DNA of 64,000 bases from the NCBI GenBank assembly GCA_964293475.1, contig CAXYYJ010000002.1, forward strand, positions 1 through 64,000. The letters run 5' to 3'. The notes beneath the pieces are model-generated. The model saw nothing but the letters and a program-made list of their open reading frames with translations, did no database searches and was not told the origin of the DNA. Within the stretch, counting starts at the first letter, position 1; every line of letters begins with the position of its first letter. Of the stretch, positions 25,351 through 34,700 are shown piece after piece. A program made the translations under genes and the position numbers. The DNA is from UBA12170 sp964293475 (GTDB lineage: Bacteria; Bacteroidota; Bacteroidia; Bacteroidales; UBA12170).

Positions 25351-26272
25351 ACCGCGTTCGAAATTTACTGGGGGTGGTGCCGTAAGCTTTTCGGAAGCAT
25401 TTGATGAAGTAGTTGCTGTCGATAAAGCCACAATTCATGCTGATTTCGGTAATCTGAAGCGTGGTTTCGCGGAGCAGGGCACGGGCTTTTTGAAGCCTCA
25501 CCTGCTGAATATAGTTGATGGGCGACAATCCCACAGCCCCCTGAAAAATGCGCATAAAATTTCGCTTCGACATAAAAGCCATTTCCGAAAGCTGATCGAT
25601 ATAAATGTTCTCCTGATAGTTATCTTCGAGAAAATCAATAACTTTTCCTATTCTAACCAAAGCCTTGGCCTTGTTGGTTTTGATGTTGGAATAATGACGC
25701 GATAGAAGAATAATGAGCTCTTCGAGCCTGTTGACGAGAATAATCTCGTAGCCTTCCTTGCGGTATTCCTGCTCGGCAAACATGGTATTCAGAATAACTT
25801 CGATGGTGGCCAGCTCTTCGCGGGTGAGACGCAACATGTTTTTAAAATGATAGTTGGACCGGAATTGGGGTTCGAGAATAAAAAGCGCCTTATAACCTTC
25901 GAGCTGCCAGAGTTTATCAGAAATGATTTGCGGATTGTTGATGCCATCGAACATGAGGTTTACAATTTCCACCGCCGAGGCATCCTTAAAATAGTGCCGC
26001 TGATGTCCCTGAAGCACAAATACATCGCCCGCCGAAACCAGATATTCATTGCCTTCGAGCACCTGAGTTCCATGCCCCTTGATGATAAAAACCAATTCAA
26101 TAAAATCGTGAAAATGCTCCGTTTCGGTGAGGTCAAACTCGTGGGTGAGATGCTGCCGACGGTAAACCCTGCTCAGATTGATGGGGCAACCTTCCTGTTT
26201 AAAATAGTTTTGTCCAAGTGCTTTTTCGGTCATCTCTTTATTGAAAAGGGGATTCGACGGTAATATTAGCAT
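25331..26272 (-). CDS. AraC-family regulator with cupin sensor domain
   Basis: This 313-residue regulator has an N-terminal AraC_binding cupin (FHDFIELVFIIKGHGTQVLE, then SAGDVFVLQGHQRHYF) and a C-terminal double helix-turn-helix (IDQLSEMAFMSKRNFMRIFQ, then ITEISMNCGFIDSNYFIKCF). These proteins bind a sugar in the cupin and act as activators. It follows the xylB-xylA-xylE genes on the same strand, 118 bases after xylE, so it is probably the regulator of the xylose operon or the adjoining glycan locus. That link is inferred from position. A second start ATG at 26233 is possible. Confidence 0.85.
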   Translation of the reverse strand: MLILPSNPLFNKEMTEKALGQNYFKQEGCPINLSRVYRRQHLTHEFDLTETEHFHDFIELVFIIKGHGTQVLEGNEYLVSAGDVFVLQGHQRHYFKDASAVEIVNLMFDGINNPQIISDKLWQLEGYKALFILEPQFRSNYHFKNMLRLTREELATIEVILNTMFAEQEYRKEGYEIILVNRLEELIILLSRHYSNIKTNKAKALVRIGKVIDFLEDNYQENIYIDQLSEMAFMSKRNFMRIFQGAVGLSPINYIQQVRLQKARALLRETTLQITEISMNCGFIDSNYFIKCFRKAYGTTPSKFRTRFKLDSD

Positions 26273-26390
26273 TTTTTGGGGAATGTTTTTCTACTGAATG
26301 ATACAAAAAAGGAGCAACTCCTAAAAGCTGCCCCCCGATTAACTAACACGATTAAATGATTCAAACTAACTAATTAAAAAAAAACAATAT

Positions 26391-27800
26391 TTATGATGAA
26401 CGGTTTGATTTCCATATACTTTCAATTTCTTCCAGTGTTTTTCCTTTGGTTTCCGGAACCATTTTCATTACAAAATAGAACGAAATAAGGCTCATGGTTC
26501 CGTAGAAACCATAGGTGAAGGCTCCGCTAAATTCCATCATGGCCGGGTAGGTGGATGAAATCAGGTAGTTTGCTGCCCATTGAGCCATAACAGCAATGGC
26601 AACAGCACGGCCACGAATTTTGTTGGGGAAAATTTCGGAGATTAATACCCAGGTTATAGGCCCCCAGGACATCATGAATGATGCGGTGTAAATGATGATG
26701 AAAACCAATGTCCCCATTCCAATTATTTCAAAATAGGACAATCCGGCAATGGCAAACATGCCCACAGCCATCCCAATGGATCCTATTAAGAGTAATATTT
26801 TACGACCATATTTATCAACAGTAACAATGGCCAAAACGGTAAAAATAACATTCACCAGACCCATAACCACCGTTTGCATCATGCTGGCATCTTTGGCGGC
26901 GCCCATGCTTTCGAAAATACGGGGAGCATAGTACAAAGCCACATTGATGCCTACAAACTGTTGAAATACAGAGAGTAATATTCCAATAATGATAACCACT
27001 TTGCCATAGGAAAACAATTTTCCGGAATGATGTTCTATGGTGTTTTTTATTTCGTGGAGAATTTCCAGGGCTTTCTCCTTTCCATTGATGCGGGTAAGAA
27101 TACTCAGGGCTTCCTGGTCTTTTTGCTTCAGGCTGAGATAGCGGGGCGACTCGGGGACAAAAAACAACAAAACGCCAAACAAGGCTGCGGGCAAGGCTTC
27201 GGAGAGAAACATCAGCCGCCATCCGGTTTGGTCAATCCATTCGATGGTTTTTCCGTTGGCAATTCCCCAGTTTACAAAATAGACCACAAGCATACCAAAA
27301 ATAATGGCAAACTGATTGAGCGAGACGAGCCGCCCGCGCAGGTGAGCAGGGGCAATTTCCCCAATATACATGGGCACTATGGCCGATGCCATTCCCACAC
27401 CAATTCCGCCAATGATGCGGTAGAAATTGAACATAATCAGCAGGCCCATGGTGGGAACGCCATGCTCAAAGAACAGGAATTCGGGATAACCTGATCCCAG
27501 GGCAGAAATAAAGAAAAGAACAGCAGCCACTATCAGCGACTTTTTGCGGCCATATTTCGAAGAGAAAAATCCACTGATGGCTCCTCCGATAATACAACCA
27601 ATAAGCGCACTGCTGATGGTGAGTCCATGAACCAAAGTGCTCAACCCCAGGCTATCAATCATAAAAGCCTGTACCGATTTTTCGGCGCCGGAAATCACTG
27701 CGGTGTCGTAGCCAAAAAGCAAACCTCCGAGGGTGGCTGTAATTGTTACAGAAACCAAAAAGGGGTTAATACCATTTGCTGCTTGTTTTTTTTCTGCCAT
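26391..27800 (-). CDS. xylE: Sugar-porter MFS transporter, probable D-xylose/H+ symporter
   Basis: This 469-residue protein has about 12 membrane segments and the sugar-porter signatures GGLLFGYDTAVISGAEKS, SSKYGRKKSLIVAAVLFFIS, the PESPRYL motif after segment 6, QQFVGINVALYYAPRIFESM and the segment-10 motif with VLISEIFPNKIRGRAVA. It matches the XylE/GLUT branch, and xylA and xylB lie directly upstream in the same direction (12 bases between). It most likely brings xylose across the inner membrane; other pentoses or hexoses cannot be ruled out. Confidence 0.9.
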   Translation of the reverse strand: MAEKKQAANGINPFLVSVTITATLGGLLFGYDTAVISGAEKSVQAFMIDSLGLSTLVHGLTISSALIGCIIGGAISGFFSSKYGRKKSLIVAAVLFFISALGSGYPEFLFFEHGVPTMGLLIMFNFYRIIGGIGVGMASAIVPMYIGEIAPAHLRGRLVSLNQFAIIFGMLVVYFVNWGIANGKTIEWIDQTGWRLMFLSEALPAALFGVLLFFVPESPRYLSLKQKDQEALSILTRINGKEKALEILHEIKNTIEHHSGKLFSYGKVVIIIGILLSVFQQFVGINVALYYAPRIFESMGAAKDASMMQTVVMGLVNVIFTVLAIVTVDKYGRKILLLIGSIGMAVGMFAIAGLSYFEIIGMGTLVFIIIYTASFMMSWGPITWVLISEIFPNKIRGRAVAIAVMAQWAANYLISSTYPAMMEFSGAFTYGFYGTMSLISFYFVMKMVPETKGKTLEEIESIWKSNRSS

Positions 27801-27812
27801 TTGGTTTTGTGT

Positions 27813-29126
27813 TTAAAGGTGTGAATTTACTATGAGCTCGTAAAGCTCCTGTTTTCCGCTTAATTTTTCGGGCTCGCCATACTGCAAAGCTATTTTTCGC
27901 AAATCTTCCAGGCTTAACCGTCCTTGTTCAAAATCCAGACCGGCTCCCGAATTAAACGATGCATATCTGTTGGCTCTAAGTTGTTTGTAATTAGAGTTTT
28001 GAAGGATGCTGTCGGCGGCAATAAGGGCACGGGCAAAGGCATCCATTCCGCTGATATGGGCAATGAAAACATCTTCGGTATCGGTTGAATTTCGGCGGAT
28101 TTTGGCATCGAAGTTTATACCACCGGTTTGAATTCCCCCCGCTTCCAAAATCACGAGCATGGCTTCGGTGAGTTCGTAGATATTGGTTGGAAACTGATCG
28201 GTATCCCAGCCATTCTGGTAATCGCCCCGATTGGCATCGATGCTGCCCAGCATTCCGGCATTGGCAGCCACCTGCAAATCGTGTTGGAAGGTGTGACCGG
28301 CAAGGGTTGCGTGGTTTACTTCTATATTGAGTTTAAAATCTTTATCGAGGCCATAATATCTTAAAAATCCAACCACCGTTGCGGCGTCGAAATCGTATTG
28401 ATGTTTGGTGGGCTCCATGGGTTTGGGTTCTATGAGAAAGGTTCCGGTGAAACCGTTTCGGCGGCCATAGTCGCGGGCCATTTCGAGAAAGCGGGCCAGG
28501 TGGTCCAGCTCTTTTTGCATGTTGGTATTGAGCAGCGAGAGATAGCCTTCCCTCCCTCCCCAGAACACATAATTCTGAGCGCCCAGTGCAACGGTAGCGT
28601 CGATGGCATTTTTTACCTGAGTGGCTGCATGGGCAACCACCAGAAAATTGGGGTTGGTGGCAGCTCCGTTCATATAACGCGGATGGCTGAACAGGTTGGC
28701 AGTTCCCCACAGCAGTTTTTTCCCGGTTTCGGCTTGTTTGGTTTTGGCATAATCAACCATTTGGGCGAGTCGTTTTTCCGATTCAGCCATGGTTTGGCCC
28801 TCTTCCACCAAATCGAAATCGTGAAAACAATAGTGGTCAATTCCGGATTTTACCATAAACTCGAATCCGGCATCCATGCGTGCTTTGCCTTTTTCCACAG
28901 GGTCTTTAATGCTGTCCCAGGGATGAACAAAGGTGCCATGTCCAAAAGGATCACCGCCATTGGAGCAAAGGGTATGCCACCAGGCCATGGCAAATTTCAA
29001 GTGTTCGCGCATGGGTTTTCCGGCCACCAGTCGGTTGGGTTCGTAATAGCGAAAGGCCAGCGGATTCTGGCTTTCTAATCCTTCGAATTCAATTTTGGGG
29101 ATTCCTTTATAATATTCTGTGCTCAT
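27813..29126 (-). CDS. xylA: Xylose isomerase
   Basis: This 437-residue enzyme interconverts D-xylose and D-xylulose. It has the catalytic His in YCFHDFDLVEEG, metal and substrate residues in FLIEPKPMEPTKHQYDFD and IEVNHATLAGHTFQHDLQ, and the Asp cluster in DANRGDYQNGWDTDQFP. The length fits the long-chain (type II) group. It is translated after xylB and before xylE with gaps of 15 and 12 bases, so the three form an operon. Confidence 0.96.
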   Translation of the reverse strand: MSTEYYKGIPKIEFEGLESQNPLAFRYYEPNRLVAGKPMREHLKFAMAWWHTLCSNGGDPFGHGTFVHPWDSIKDPVEKGKARMDAGFEFMVKSGIDHYCFHDFDLVEEGQTMAESEKRLAQMVDYAKTKQAETGKKLLWGTANLFSHPRYMNGAATNPNFLVVAHAATQVKNAIDATVALGAQNYVFWGGREGYLSLLNTNMQKELDHLARFLEMARDYGRRNGFTGTFLIEPKPMEPTKHQYDFDAATVVGFLRYYGLDKDFKLNIEVNHATLAGHTFQHDLQVAANAGMLGSIDANRGDYQNGWDTDQFPTNIYELTEAMLVILEAGGIQTGGINFDAKIRRNSTDTEDVFIAHISGMDAFARALIAADSILQNSNYKQLRANRYASFNSGAGLDFEQGRLSLEDLRKIALQYGEPEKLSGKQELYELIVNSHL

Positions 29127-29141
29127 TTTTTAAATTTTAGA

Positions 29142-30635
29142 TTAAATATTGTGTGTTAAAAGTTTGGTTTCCAGTTCTTTTTTCCAGTTTTCGTAAGCTT
29201 CCTGCAAGTTCTCCTGGTTGGGCTGTTCAATGGTTTCCAAAACCCTGAGTCCCTGAAAAGTATCCTGAGTCTGTGCAAAATAGCCCGCGCCAATGGCAGC
29301 CCCACGGGCGGCACCTTCGGAGCCATCGGTATTGTAAAGCTCAATGCGGGCACCTGAAATCTGGCTGAGGGTTTGGGTAAACACTTTGCTCAGGAACATA
29401 TTGGCTTGTCCGGCCCGAATCACCGACAGGTTAAGCCCCATGGGTTCCATAATTTCGAGTCCGTATTTGAAGGCGAAGGCAATTCCTTCCTGAATGGCCC
29501 GAAGCACATGCCCCTGATGGTGGCGGGTGAGATTGAGCCCGTGAAAAGAAGCGCCAATATTCTTGTTTTCCAAAACCCGTTCGGCACCATTGCCAAAAGG
29601 TAGTACGAGTAATCCTTCGGAACCCGGAGCTATTTGAGTCGCTCTTTCGTTCATTTGCGGATAGTCAAAACTTCCCCCCAGGAGTTCATGTCGCGACCAG
29701 GAATTCAATATGCCCACCGAATTGAGACAAAGAAGAACGCCCAGCCGGGGATTATTTTGTTGATGATTGACGTGCAGAAAAGTATTCACACGGCTTTTTT
29801 CGTCGAAGGCTTTTTGATTGGTGATGCCATAAACCACGCCCGATGTGCCGGCTGTGGCGGCCACTTCGCCCGGATTCAGAACGCCGAGCGAAAAGGCATT
29901 GTTGGGTTGGTCGCCGGCGCGGTACGAAACCGGAGTTCCGGCTGTCATGCCCAAAACCGCAGCCATAGTTGCCGAAAGTTTTCCCTGAACCGAGAAGGTT
30001 TCCACCAGCTGCGGAATCATTTCGGGAGCAAAGCCAAAGTAATCCAGAAGTTCCTGCGAGATGGCATTTTTCTCAAAATCCCAAAAAACGCCTTCGGACA
30101 ATCCGCTGGCAGTGGTGGCTATTTCGTCGGTGAGGCGGAAGGCAATATAATCGCCCGGCAACATGAATTTGTAAACATTATCGAAGATAGAGGGCTCGTT
30201 ATCTTTCACCCATTTTAGCTTGGAGGCTGTGAAATTTCCGGGTGAATTGAGCAAATGAGACAGGCAGAATTGATTCCCCAAATCGTTGAAGGCTTTGTGG
30301 CCAATGTTCACCGCGCGGCTGTCGCACCAGATAATGGCGGGGCGAAGGGGAATGCCATGGCGGTTCACGAGAACCAATCCGTGCATTTGATAGGTTATTC
30401 CTATGGCGACCACATTTTTCAGCAGGCCGTTGTGTTTTTGCCTGAGCAGACCCATGGCCTGAAGCAGGTTTTCCATCCACAGCTCAGGATCTTGTTCGGC
30501 CCATTCCTTTTGCGGCGAAATGATTTCCATTTCTTTAGGAGGCCATGAAGCTGTTCCCACCCTTTGGCCCTTTTCGGCGTCGAAAAGACTTACTTTGATG
30601 GAGGAGCTCCCTATGTCGATTCCAAGAGTTATCAT
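29142..30635 (-). CDS. xylB: Xylulokinase
   Basis: This 497-residue FGGY-family kinase phosphorylates D-xylulose to xylulose-5-phosphate for the pentose-phosphate pathway. The N-terminal phosphate motif is LGIDIGSSSIKVSLFD, and the FGGY signature regions are AIGITYQMHGLVLVNRHG, MLPGDYIAFRLT and YNTDGSEGAARGAAIGAGYF. It is the first gene of the xylB-xylA-xylE operon. The ATG at 30635 is chosen because the upstream in-frame ATG at 30698 would add 21 residues lying within operator-like DNA. Confidence 0.93.
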   Translation of the reverse strand: MITLGIDIGSSSIKVSLFDAEKGQRVGTASWPPKEMEIISPQKEWAEQDPELWMENLLQAMGLLRQKHNGLLKNVVAIGITYQMHGLVLVNRHGIPLRPAIIWCDSRAVNIGHKAFNDLGNQFCLSHLLNSPGNFTASKLKWVKDNEPSIFDNVYKFMLPGDYIAFRLTDEIATTASGLSEGVFWDFEKNAISQELLDYFGFAPEMIPQLVETFSVQGKLSATMAAVLGMTAGTPVSYRAGDQPNNAFSLGVLNPGEVAATAGTSGVVYGITNQKAFDEKSRVNTFLHVNHQQNNPRLGVLLCLNSVGILNSWSRHELLGGSFDYPQMNERATQIAPGSEGLLVLPFGNGAERVLENKNIGASFHGLNLTRHHQGHVLRAIQEGIAFAFKYGLEIMEPMGLNLSVIRAGQANMFLSKVFTQTLSQISGARIELYNTDGSEGAARGAAIGAGYFAQTQDTFQGLRVLETIEQPNQENLQEAYENWKKELETKLLTHNI

Positions 30636-30688
30636 GCGATTTGGATTTTTGACAAAAAAACGCATAAAAAAGCGATAAAACAGGGAAT

Positions 30689-30718
30689 ATTTGGCCAATA
30701 AATAGTATTATTTGGCCA
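30689..30718. promoter_or_regulatory. Direct-repeat operator candidate of the xylose operon
   Basis: ATTTGGCCA occurs at 30689-30697 and 30710-30718, 21 bases apart, two turns of the helix. The repeats lie in the leader of the divergent xylB operon, so a bound repressor could block transcription. The palindromic core TTGGCCAA makes the first copy a good half-site pair. The bound protein is not known. Confidence 0.5.
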
Positions 30719-30730
30719 TAATTGGGGGTG

Positions 30731-30756
30731 AAATGTTAATTTCAAAGCTAACATTT
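30731..30756. promoter_or_regulatory. Interrupted inverted repeat with xylB -7 element inside
   Basis: AAATGTTA and TAACATTT are eight-base arms separated by ten bases. On the minus strand TAGCTTTG (30743-30750) within it fits TAnnTTTG and would place the xylB start near 30739. A regulator at this site would overlap the promoter core. Confidence 0.45.
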
Positions 30757-30766
30757 GAAAGAGTTC

Positions 30767-30774
30767 TATCTTTG
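30767..30774 (+). promoter_or_regulatory. Candidate -7 element of the SGNH esterase gene
   Basis: TATCTTTG matches TAnnTTTG and predicts transcription from about 30778, 31 bases before the ATG at 30809. It is divergent from xylB and next to the operator-like repeats. Confidence 0.5.
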
Positions 30775-30808
30775 AAAAACAGTTGGAAACCGTGTAAAAT
30801 AAGCCCTT

Positions 30809-31450
30809 ATGAAATATATTTATCTATTTATCATTTTTATAACTCTGGCGGGAATTTCGTGTCAGAAACCGCCAAAAAAAGTGGCCTGTATTGGCGATAG
30901 TATCACCGAAGGATTTGGTTTGAAATATCAAAGCCGCCATTCGTATCCGGTGGTTTTGGGAGCGCTTTTGGGACCCGAATATGAGGTTTTGAATTTCGGA
31001 CGCAGCGCCACCACCATGTCGAAAACAGGTGATTTCCCATACTGGACGGCCAAGGAGTTTTCGAATGTTTTGGCACTCAATCCCCAGATTGTTGTTGTTC
31101 AGCTGGGCACCAACGACACCAAACCCCAGAACTGGTCGCAGAACGATTATGAAAAATCGTATCAGGCTCTCATCGACACTTTGAAAACACTGGATTCGCA
31201 CCCGCAGATTTTTCTTTGCAAACCAGTTCCGGTTTACGAAGACAAATGGGGGATAAACGACTCGGTTCTTATGACCGGAGTAATCCCCGCAGTGCAGCGA
31301 CTGGCTCAGAATAACCAATTAACTATCATTGACTTAAATACACCTTTGGCGGATTATGGCCGCTATTTCCCCGATGGAATTCACCCCGACGAACAAGGCT
31401 TGAAAATGATGGCAGAATTGGTTGCCGAAGCCCTTCGGAAGGAAAAATAG
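30809..31450 (+). CDS. Secreted SGNH/GDSL-family esterase lipoprotein
   Basis: This 213-residue protein has a lipoprotein signal with lipobox LAGISC (Cys18). SGNH blocks are complete: Ser31 in CIGDSITEGFG, Gly in NFGRSAT, Asn in VQLGTNDTKP, and the Asp/His pair in DGIHPDEQG. Members remove acyl groups, often acetyl groups, from sugars or lipids. Placed between the xylose operon and the SusCD locus, it may remove acetyl groups from plant polysaccharide fragments in the periplasm. The substrate is not shown by the sequence. Confidence 0.85.
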   Translation: MKYIYLFIIFITLAGISCQKPPKKVACIGDSITEGFGLKYQSRHSYPVVLGALLGPEYEVLNFGRSATTMSKTGDFPYWTAKEFSNVLALNPQIVVVQLGTNDTKPQNWSQNDYEKSYQALIDTLKTLDSHPQIFLCKPVPVYEDKWGINDSVLMTGVIPAVQRLAQNNQLTIIDLNTPLADYGRYFPDGIHPDEQGLKMMAELVAEALRKEK

Positions 31451-31601
31451 AGCCCTCTGTTTTTATTTCCACCTGTGACAAATGTAAACGACGCATCAAA
31501 GTATTTCATTTTTTTTCAATTTCAGGCCGAATAAGAGAAAATGCGCTTTTGGGCCATATTTTCTCCGCAATCGGTTGCTGTTGCTGAAAAAGTTAAAAAA
31601 T

Positions 31602-31658
31602 TTAACATATAAAAATCGTGGATTATTAACATTTGATGCTGTTGGTTGTTAACAAATG
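31602..31658. promoter_or_regulatory. Phased TTAACA repeats, candidate binding array upstream of susC
   Basis: TTAACA begins at 31602, 31626 and 31649 (spacing 24 and 23). The last two continue as TTAACATTTGATGC and TTAACAAATGCA. AraC-type DNA-binding domains of hybrid two-component sensors usually bind direct repeats upstream of susC, so this is a candidate site for the regulator at 55442-59548. Confidence 0.35.
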
Positions 31659-31728
31659 CATTAGTCTGTTTTACAATTGACACACCATTTTAAAACAAAT
31701 TGCTACAACGTAAGGCCGGGGTTGAGAT

Positions 31729-31736
31729 TATATTTG
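31729..31736 (+). promoter_or_regulatory. Candidate -7 element of the susC promoter
   Basis: TATATTTG matches TAnnTTTG and predicts a start near 31740, about 36 bases before the susC ATG. No good -33 box is seen, consistent with a promoter that needs an activator. Confidence 0.45.
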
Positions 31737-31775
31737 ACCCTGATAAAAATCTATCAAAATCGCTAAAAATTAGTT

Positions 31776-34700
31776 ATGAGAAAATATGTACAATTAAACA
31801 ACATGAAAGGCCAAATGGCCCGGAGACAATTTTCAGCCTCCCGGGTGAAAGCATTCAGCCTTGTTTTAATCTCGTGCTTCTTTTTACAAATCAATATTTA
31901 TGCTCAGGTAAAAGACATCGCAGGAAAAGTGACCGATGTGAAAGGGGAAACATTGCCAGCAGTGAATATTATTGTTAAAGGAACCACTGTAGGAACAGTT
32001 ACCGATGCCAACGGGAAATATGCCATTCAGGCAGCGGCCGATGCTATTTTAGAAGTCACATTTGTGGGGTACGTAAAACAAGAAGTTAAGGTTGATGGCC
32101 GCCAGACGGTGGACATTATTTTAGCCGAGGATGTAGAGCTGCTCGAGGAAGTTGTGGTGATAGGTTACGGGACTCAAAAGAAGAAACTCGTTACCGGAGC
32201 CACATCGCAGGTTAAGGGGGACCAACTCGAGCAGCGCAACTCCACCAACGCGCTGCAGGCCATGCAGGGTATGGTTGCGGGCGTTAATATTGTGAGTACT
32301 TCCGGTCAACCCGGCGAAGGTATCGACATTACCATCCGCGGATTGGGAACCATTGGAAACGGATCTCCGCTTTTTATTGTAGATGGAGTTCAAACCGGCG
32401 ATATTAATTATTTGAATCCTTCTGATATTCAATCGGTCGATGTGCTGAAAGATGCCGCATCGTGTGCCATTTATGGTAACCGAGGAGCCAATGGCGTTGT
32501 TCTTATTACTACCAAATCGGGCAAAATGCTTCAATCCGGAACCGGCAAGAGCAGCTATTCCGAAGTAACCTTCGATGCTTATTATGGCTGGCAAAGCAGA
32601 GCAAAGGAAATAAGAACTCTGAATACAGAAGAATATGTGATGATTATGAACGAACAGCACCTGAATTCGGGTGGTTCGGCCAGCTCGCTTCCCTTCGATG
32701 TGAACAACCTGCCAGCCTATACCAGCGCAGGCGTGGCCAATACCAACTGGATTGACGAAATGTTTGTGGATGATGCCGTGACCCAGAATTATGTGATTGG
32801 CGCTACCGGCGGAAGCCAGTATTCGAGCTATTCCTTGAGCTTAGGTTATACCGGACAGCAAGGTATTGTGGGTGGTTCAGATTTATCGGACTATAACCGC
32901 TACAATGCCCGCTTCAACTCGGAACACAGAATGTTCGAAGGAGCTTTAATTGTGGGCGAAAACATCACCTTCTCCAATGTTAAAAACCGTGGAGTTGCCG
33001 TGGGGAATCAATACAGCAACTCGTTGCGCAGCGCCTATAATGCCAGTCCGCTATTGCCTCTTTACGATGATTTAGGAAATTTTTTCAATACCAACAGCAC
33101 CACCATAGTCGACCAGCTTGGCGAAACCTACTGGAACAATCTGGAAGCAAGTCCCTATGGCTCTATGTACTATAGCAACCAAAATGCTAAAAACGCTCAA
33201 AAATTAATTGGAAATCTCTATGCTGAACTCACCCTTTTTAAAGGCTTAAAATTCCGCTCGTCGGTGGGGATTGATTACTGGGGCAACGAAACCAGAACCT
33301 ATACACCCATCTATGAACTCTCGGCCTACACCTTCTCCAATTTTTCTAAAGGATCGCAAAACCTGCAAAAAGGTTTGGGTTTGATTTCGGATAACCTGCT
33401 CACCTATACCAAAGATTTTGGGAAACACCATGTGGTGGGAATGGGCGGCATGTCTGTTCAGCGCAATACAGGCTCCTGGATGTATGGCGAAAATGCCAAT
33501 ATGGCTTTCGACGATTTGGATCACTCCTGGCTCGACAATGCCACCAATACCGACAATGCCACTTTAATGAAAATAGAAGGAGCGCCCAACGAAGATTACC
33601 GTTTGATTTCCTATTTCGGCAGGGTACAATACGATTTCAACGAAACCTATTTGTTCAATGCTACACTGCGTGCCGATGGTACTTCAAAATTTGCTCCGGG
33701 GCACCAATGGGGTTATTTCCCATCGGTATCGGCGGGCTGGGTTCTGACCAACGAAAAATTTATGGAAAGCATGAATCAGCTTTTACCATACTTTAAAATC
33801 CGCGCCAGCTGGGGACAAAACGGAAGCTGCAACGCAGATGCCTTCAACTATTTGGCGCCCATCAGCTTTACCAATGCCACCTATAATTTTGGCGATGAAG
33901 AAGGAGTGAGCACCACAGGTTCCTATCCAAGTCGCCTTTCGAACGAAGAGCTAAAATGGGAAACCAGCGAACAACTCGATTTGGGATTCGATGCCAAGCT
34001 CATCAATAACCGCATTGGGGTAACCTTCGATTTCTACAAAAAAACCACCAAAGACTGGCTTCTTGTGGCTCCTGTTTTGGCAACCGCCGGAACCGACGCC
34101 CCTTATATCAATGGCGGAAATGTTCACAATACCGGAGTTGAACTGGGATTGAATTATGAAAAATCGGAAGGGGAATTTAAATACCAGGTTAATGTGGTTG
34201 GTTCCTACAATAAAAACAAAGTAACCGATATTCCAACCGAAGATGGCATCATCCACGGTGCAACCAATACTCTTTATGCCAACTCACTGGAGTTCTATCG
34301 TGCTGAAACCGGACATGCCATTGGCTATTTCTGGGGATATGAAACCGATGGTATTTTCCAAACCACCGACGAGGTAAATGCCTATACCAACTCCGAAGGG
34401 AAGCTGATTCAGCCCAAAGCCAAACCCGGCGATTTGCGTTATGTGGATTTAAATGGCGACGGTGCCATCAGCGAGCTTGACAAAACCGACCTGGGCGATC
34501 CAAACCCCGACTTTATCTATGGTCTTAGTTTCTCGGCCAACTGGAAAGGAATCGATTTTAGTTTGGTTACCAATGGCGTAGCCGGCAATCAGATTGTTCA
34601 GTCGTACCGCAGCCAGTCCGATAAATATTCCAACTACACCACCGATATTTTAGACCGCTGGACAGGTCCCGGAACATCGAATACAGTTCCCAGAGTCACC

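Larger units (their letters stand above)
31451..31775. other. Gene-free region upstream of susC with regulatory repeats
   Basis: This 325-bp region contains no supported coding frame. It holds three TTAACA repeats at 31602, 31626 and 31649, a TTTTGGGCCATATTT sequence at 31547-31561 that resembles the xylB-side motif, and a -7 candidate near the gene. Confidence 0.6.

Noticed and set aside
26310..26322. AGGAG-CAA-CTCCT hairpin after xylE
   Set aside because: A five-base stem without a T-run on the minus strand is too weak to call a terminator.
28398..29078. 226-codon plus-strand frame inside xylA
   Set aside because: Antisense shadow of a highly conserved enzyme gene.
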